A DNA stretch of 14,113 bases from positions 1 to 14,113 of the forward strand of contig CAMZBS010000051.1 in NCBI GenBank assembly GCA_947304695.1, written 5' to 3'. Shown here one piece after another: positions 13,717 to 14,113 of this stretch (within the stretch, counting starts at the first letter, position 1; each line of letters starts with the position of its first letter). This DNA comes from an uncultured Prevotella sp. (GTDB lineage: Bacteria; Bacteroidota; Bacteroidia; Bacteroidales; Bacteroidaceae). The notes under the pieces are model-generated. The model had not been told where the DNA came from and did not search any database. It was given only the letters and a program-made list of their open reading frames with translations. Made by a program: the position numbers and the translations under genes.

Positions 13717-14113
13717 ATGAAACAACAAGTTATCTACTCAATGCTCGCCATGGCAGCCATTCCGGCAGTGTCATCGGCACAGGTCTCAGAGACCGAGGCA
13801 ATCGTCCCCCAGACGATTGTGGATACCACTGCTGCTTATATGGGTGGTGCTGTTGGTATGCGCATTAACAAGGACAACATTAAGCTTGCCAAGGGTAAGT
13901 ACAGAATTCATCTGAAAGGCGTTACCGGTGAGGTCGAGTTTTTCTTCAATGATATTGCCCCCAATCAATCTATTTACCAGGTCGATGGTAACGAAGCAAG
14001 TCCTTCCATCATCGTAGAGCTGCCCGACAGCGGCTATATCCTGGTGACAGGTGCTGACTTCGGTATCGACTCCATGTTCGTGCAGTTCCCCGAGGAGTGC
14101 GTCATCTACGCCA
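13717..14113 (+). CDS. Secreted protein of unknown function, N-terminal part
   Basis: The frame runs open from the ATG at 13717 to the window end, 132 complete codons, so the gene is truncated by the window edge. It begins with a clear Sec signal peptide, MKQQVIYSMLAMAAIPAVSSA, with cleavage predicted after Ala21 before Gln22. The mature part is rich in beta-prone stretches (for example KYRIHLKGVTGEVEFFFND and SPSIIVELPDSGYILVTGAD) and suggests a beta-sandwich or adhesin-like exoprotein, but I recognise no family. An A-rich stretch precedes the start, as is common in Bacteroidetes. It has a promoter box and a long structured leader upstream, so its expression is probably controlled. Confidence 0.75.
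   Translation, partial: MKQQVIYSMLAMAAIPAVSSAQVSETEAIVPQTIVDTTAAYMGGAVGMRINKDNIKLAKGKYRIHLKGVTGEVEFFFNDIAPNQSIYQVDGNEASPSIIVELPDSGYILVTGADFGIDSMFVQFPEECVIYA

Overview
The window looks like a chromosomal segment of a Bacteroidales bacterium, most likely Prevotellaceae. Three things point there: GldH, a Bacteroidetes-specific lipoprotein family; the Bacteroidetes-type -7 promoter boxes (TAnnTTTG) in front of transcription units, with A-rich leaders and no clear Shine-Dalgarno sequences; and a GC-rich coding style with AT-rich spacers. The genus is inference from memory of protein sequences and was not tested by any search.

Layout. (1) Positions 34-5723, plus strand: a tightly packed cell-shape operon, mreB-mreC-mreD-mrdA(PBP2)-rodA. 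Its genes overlap or nearly touch, and it encodes most of the elongasome: cytoskeletal filament, membrane adaptors, transpeptidase and SEDS glycosyltransferase. (2) Positions 5741-9612, minus strand, convergent with rodA: metF-holB-ricT(PSP1)-gldH in transcription order, driven by a -7 box just upstream of metF. holB and ricT are separated by two inverted copies of a GC-rich palindromic repeat (7448-7560). (3) Positions 9713-12425, minus strand: a secreted GH51 alpha-L-arabinofuranosidase followed 4 bp later by a small HD hydrolase with RelA/SpoT-like motifs. The unit starts from a well-formed -33/-7 promoter and ends in an intrinsic terminator before metF. (4) Positions 12586-12942, plus strand, divergent from the arabinofuranosidase: a stand-alone receiver-domain response regulator followed by a hairpin with a perfect 26-bp stem. 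(5) Positions 13031-13716: about 690 bp without a conventional gene but rich in structure. It holds a GACTACATAA repeat cluster inside an inverted repeat, three palindromes spaced exactly 22 bp apart inside a roughly 110-bp fold-back, a -7 box with a 12-bp perfect palindrome beside it, and a GC-rich leader with a possible 29-residue ORF. (6) Positions 13717-14113: the start of an unrecognised secreted protein, cut by the window edge.

Most genes are ordinary core functions. The parts that the genes do not explain are the inverted repeat pair between holB and ricT and the palindrome-rich intergenic region with its structured leader before the secreted protein. No insertion sequence, CRISPR array, tRNA or rRNA was seen.
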